A stretch of 7,558 nt of DNA, from NCBI GenBank assembly GCA_028292835.1, contig JAQGLP010000244.1, positions 1-7,558 on the forward strand, read 5' to 3'. Both the position numbers and the translations under genes were made by a program. Each line of letters opens with the position of its first letter. Within the stretch, counting starts at the first letter, position 1. Source of the stretch: Variovorax sp. (GTDB taxonomy: Bacteria > Pseudomonadota > Gammaproteobacteria > Burkholderiales > Burkholderiaceae_C). Below the pieces are notes generated by a model, which saw nothing but the letters and a program-made list of their open reading frames with translations, did no database searches and had not been told where the DNA came from. Below, piece after piece: positions 5,696 to 7,558 of the stretch.

Positions 5696-5756
5696 TCTGC
5701 TGGCGTCGACCGGCTCCAAGGTGCCTCGCGACCGCGCCGGAGCGGCGGCACAGGGC

Positions 5757-7376
5757 TCAGGCGGCCGCGAAAAGCAGGGCCTCCGACGGCGGCCCCGCAG
5801 CCGTTTTCGAGGCGAGCAGCAGGCGCAGCGCGCCGCTGTCGAGCGACGGGTGCTCGTCCTGGGCGCGCTGCAGGATCTCGGCGGCCAGCGCCTGCAGTTG
5901 CGCCGTCGAGTCGCGCAGCCGCTGGCGGACCTGAGCATCGTCGAGCCGGTCGGCCAGGCTGCGGTTGAGCTCGGCGAACCAGGGCAGCGCCGCCTGGTCG
6001 AGCATTACCGCCGGGTTGCGCTTGGCGCTCGTGCTCGACCATGCGCGCAGGAACGCCTGCACCGCGAGGTTGAGCCGCTGGCAGTGCGCCAGCTCGTCGC
6101 GTACGGCGCCGAGCAGCGCGAGGTCGGTCAGGCGCTGCTGGAAGAAGAGCTGCGACAGCACGCCCCAGTAGTAGGCATAGTCCCAGAGCACCTTGACCGG
6201 CAGCACCTCGGGGTCGCCGAACAGCGCGTACTGGTCCTGGTAGAGCGCCAGCGTGCTGTCGTAGAACGAGTGGTAGATCTGGTCGTAGAGCTGCGCACGG
6301 GCGTCGAGCCGGCGCCCGGCGCGGTCGTGCGCCACCAGGTCGGTGATGAAGGTGTTGCCGATGGCGATGAAGTCGCTGCCGGGCGAGTAGAAGGGGTCGA
6401 GGAAGAGGCCCGCCTCGCCGGTGAGCGCCCAGCGTTGGCCCGAGAAGACCTGTTTGCAGCCGTAGGAGAAATCGCGGAAAAAGGCGAAGTCCTGCAGCAG
6501 GTGGCGCTTGCCGTCGAGCGCGTCGAACAGCGCCGGCTGCCAGCGCCCGAGCCACGCCATGGCCTTGTCGAAGGTGTCGAAGTCCGCCAGCGGGTGGATG
6601 CGCGGGTCGGCCACGATGCCCACCGAGTGCGAGCCCGAGGCGAGCGGGATCAGCCAGACCCAGTAGCCCGTGCCCACCAGGTGGTTGGTCGAGAGCCAGC
6701 GCGCCGGCGGATCGCAGCGCGCGCGCCAGCCGGGGTCGTCCGACCAGTCGTCGATCGTGATGCGCTCGCCGATGCGAAACCACGCGGCGTTGGCCTCGTG
6801 CGCGTTGGGCTCGGCCAGCCCGAGCTTGCGCTTGAGCAGCCCGGCGCGCCCGCAGGCATCGACCACCCATCGGCACCGGGCCTCGCGCGGCGTGTCCGCC
6901 TGCGTCCAGCGGATGCGGTGCGGGCCCTGGCTCTCGTCCAGCTCGATGCCGCACACCACCGCCCGGTCGACGAAGCGCACGCCGCGGCGCCGCGCCTCCT
7001 CGGCCAGGTGGTTCTCGAAGATGCCCCGGTCGATCTGGTAGCTCGCGACCGCGAGCGGCCGGCTGGCACCCAGCTCGGTCACCCGGTCGATGTCGCGCCG
7101 GCCCTCGGAGAAGAAAAAGCGGAAGCCGAACTTGCGCAGCTGTGCACCCTGCAGGTGGGGTTTGAGCCCCAGCACCTCGCTGAAATAGTGCGCGCCGATC
7201 TCCACCGACGACTCGCCGACCTTGTGCGTGGCGTGCGGCACCGGGTGGCCGCGCCGCTCCAGCACCAGCACGTCGAGGTCGGCGAAGCGCTGCTTGAGCT
7301 GCAGCGCGAGCGTGAGGCCGGCCAGTCCGCCTCCCAGGATCACGACGTCGTGCGATTCGGGGGTGGCAGCGTGCAT
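5757..7376 (-). CDS. Flavin-dependent halogenase-like FAD oxidoreductase
   Basis: 539 residues from ATG 7376, a usual length for the family. GAGG at 7387-7384 lies 7 nt before the ATG and overlaps the end of the upstream gene. An FAD-binding Rossmann motif VVILGGGLAG (11-20) is followed by the flavin-halogenase pattern HKVGESSVEIG (51-61), K82 in LRKFGFRFFF near where the catalytic lysine is expected, WVWLIP (239-244, matching WxWxIP) and FLDPFYSPG (325-333, matching FxxPxxSxG). The last two distinguish flavin halogenases from related monooxygenases. Halogenases use reduced FAD, O2 and halide to chlorinate or brominate aromatic substrates, often carrier-bound. Homologues of this type occur in aryl-polyene/xanthomonadin-like pigment clusters, which would fit, but no such genes are visible here. 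A non-halogenating dehydrogenase remains possible. It is coupled to the upstream gene. Confidence 0.85.
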   Translation of the reverse strand: MHAATPESHDVVILGGGLAGLTLALQLKQRFADLDVLVLERRGHPVPHATHKVGESSVEIGAHYFSEVLGLKPHLQGAQLRKFGFRFFFSEGRRDIDRVTELGASRPLAVASYQIDRGIFENHLAEEARRRGVRFVDRAVVCGIELDESQGPHRIRWTQADTPREARCRWVVDACGRAGLLKRKLGLAEPNAHEANAAWFRIGERITIDDWSDDPGWRARCDPPARWLSTNHLVGTGYWVWLIPLASGSHSVGIVADPRIHPLADFDTFDKAMAWLGRWQPALFDALDGKRHLLQDFAFFRDFSYGCKQVFSGQRWALTGEAGLFLDPFYSPGSDFIAIGNTFITDLVAHDRAGRRLDARAQLYDQIYHSFYDSTLALYQDQYALFGDPEVLPVKVLWDYAYYWGVLSQLFFQQRLTDLALLGAVRDELAHCQRLNLAVQAFLRAWSSTSAKRNPAVMLDQAALPWFAELNRSLADRLDDAQVRQRLRDSTAQLQALAAEILQRAQDEHPSLDSGALRLLLASKTAAGPPSEALLFAAA

Positions 7377-7379
7377 GGG

Positions 7380-7558
7380 TCAGCCTCGGTCGATCGGAGT
7401 CAGCCGCAGGCGCAGCGAGAGCGAGGGCGACAGGGGCAGGTCCAGCGTCCCGGGCGTGGTGTGCGCGCCGCCGGCCTCCTGCGCGTCGGCCGTGGCCAGC
7501 GCCTCGAACAGCGGCAGCGCGTCGGCCATGGCGTTGCCCTGGAGCGAACGGGCGGCCT
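7380..7558 (-). CDS. Unrecognised protein, C-terminal 58 residues (starts outside the window)
   Basis: An open frame enters from the right edge and stops at TGA 7382-7380, only 3 nt before the ATG of the halogenase-like gene. The visible end is Ala/Leu-rich (ADALPLFEALATADAQEAGG) and finishes in alternating Leu text (LPLSPSLSLRLRLTP), which could be a beta strand. I do not recognise the family. Tight spacing, and a GAGG ribosome site for the next gene inside its last codons, argue that it is real and belongs to the same operon. If the operon is a polyene-pigment cluster it could be a biosynthesis enzyme, but nothing in these residues shows that. Confidence 0.55.
   Translation of the reverse strand, partial: AARSLQGNAMADALPLFEALATADAQEAGGAHTTPGTLDLPLSPSLSLRLRLTPIDRG

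Noticed and set aside
5704..5725. Sequence encoding GTLEPVD upstream of the regulator that repeats a kinase segment (near 4078-4101).
   Set aside because: Identity covers only about 14 bases and lies outside any supported reading frame at 5704; taken as coincidence.
5735..5747. CGCCG-GAG-CGGCG hairpin after the halogenase-like gene as a terminator.
   Set aside because: Short stem, 3-nt loop and no T-run; such stems are common by chance at this GC content.
5632..6954. Minus-strand frame of 440 codons overlapping the halogenase-like gene.
   Set aside because: Out of frame with all FAD-halogenase motifs and dominated by Arg/Ala/Pro/Gly.

Overview
The window looks like chromosomal DNA of a high-GC betaproteobacterium, most likely Burkholderiales and probably Comamonadaceae (Variovorax/Acidovorax/Hydrogenophaga type). 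The grounds are an orphan Bug-family periplasmic binding protein, very G/C-rich third codon positions, and two short dispersed elements (inside the kinase gene and just after it) that resemble intergenic mini-repeats I associate with Comamonadaceae. The taxonomic call is an inference; there is no rRNA or marker gene here.

Left part (1-2267), visibly less GC-rich: a small catabolic-looking module. A TauD/TfdA-type dioxygenase, cut by the window edge, lies downstream of a GntR/FCD regulator on the minus strand. The regulator is divergent from a Bug-type substrate-binding protein on the plus strand. The AT-richer gap between them holds a perfect 10-bp palindrome of the type FCD regulators bind, placed between two opposing promoter candidates. 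The gntR promoter candidate puts the transcript start almost on the ATG, and there is no Shine-Dalgarno sequence, so gntR is probably leaderless. The simplest reading is a ligand-responsive switch controlling uptake or sensing of a carboxylate-like compound and its oxidation.

Right part (2344-7558), all minus strand and very GC-rich. In transcription order it holds the 3' end of an unrecognised gene, a flavin-dependent halogenase-like oxidoreductase translationally close-coupled to it (3-nt gap), an OmpR-family response regulator, a sensor histidine kinase overlapping the regulator by one base, and an O-antigen ligase/polymerase-type membrane protein. The halogenase-like gene carries both signatures that mark flavin halogenases (WxWxIP and FxxPxxSxG). 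The kinase has a Gly/Pro/Ser-rich insertion of about 31 residues inside its dimerisation/phosphotransfer domain, encoded by a sequence that looks like a dispersed mini-repeat. This is the most unusual thing in the window.

The two parts meet in a 76-bp convergent gap (2268-2343). No CRISPR array, tRNA, rRNA, transposase or intrinsic terminator with a T-tract was seen, and no gene-free stretch exceeds 300 bases (the longest is 1155-1310). The many long open frames antisense to the GC-rich genes are composition shadows.
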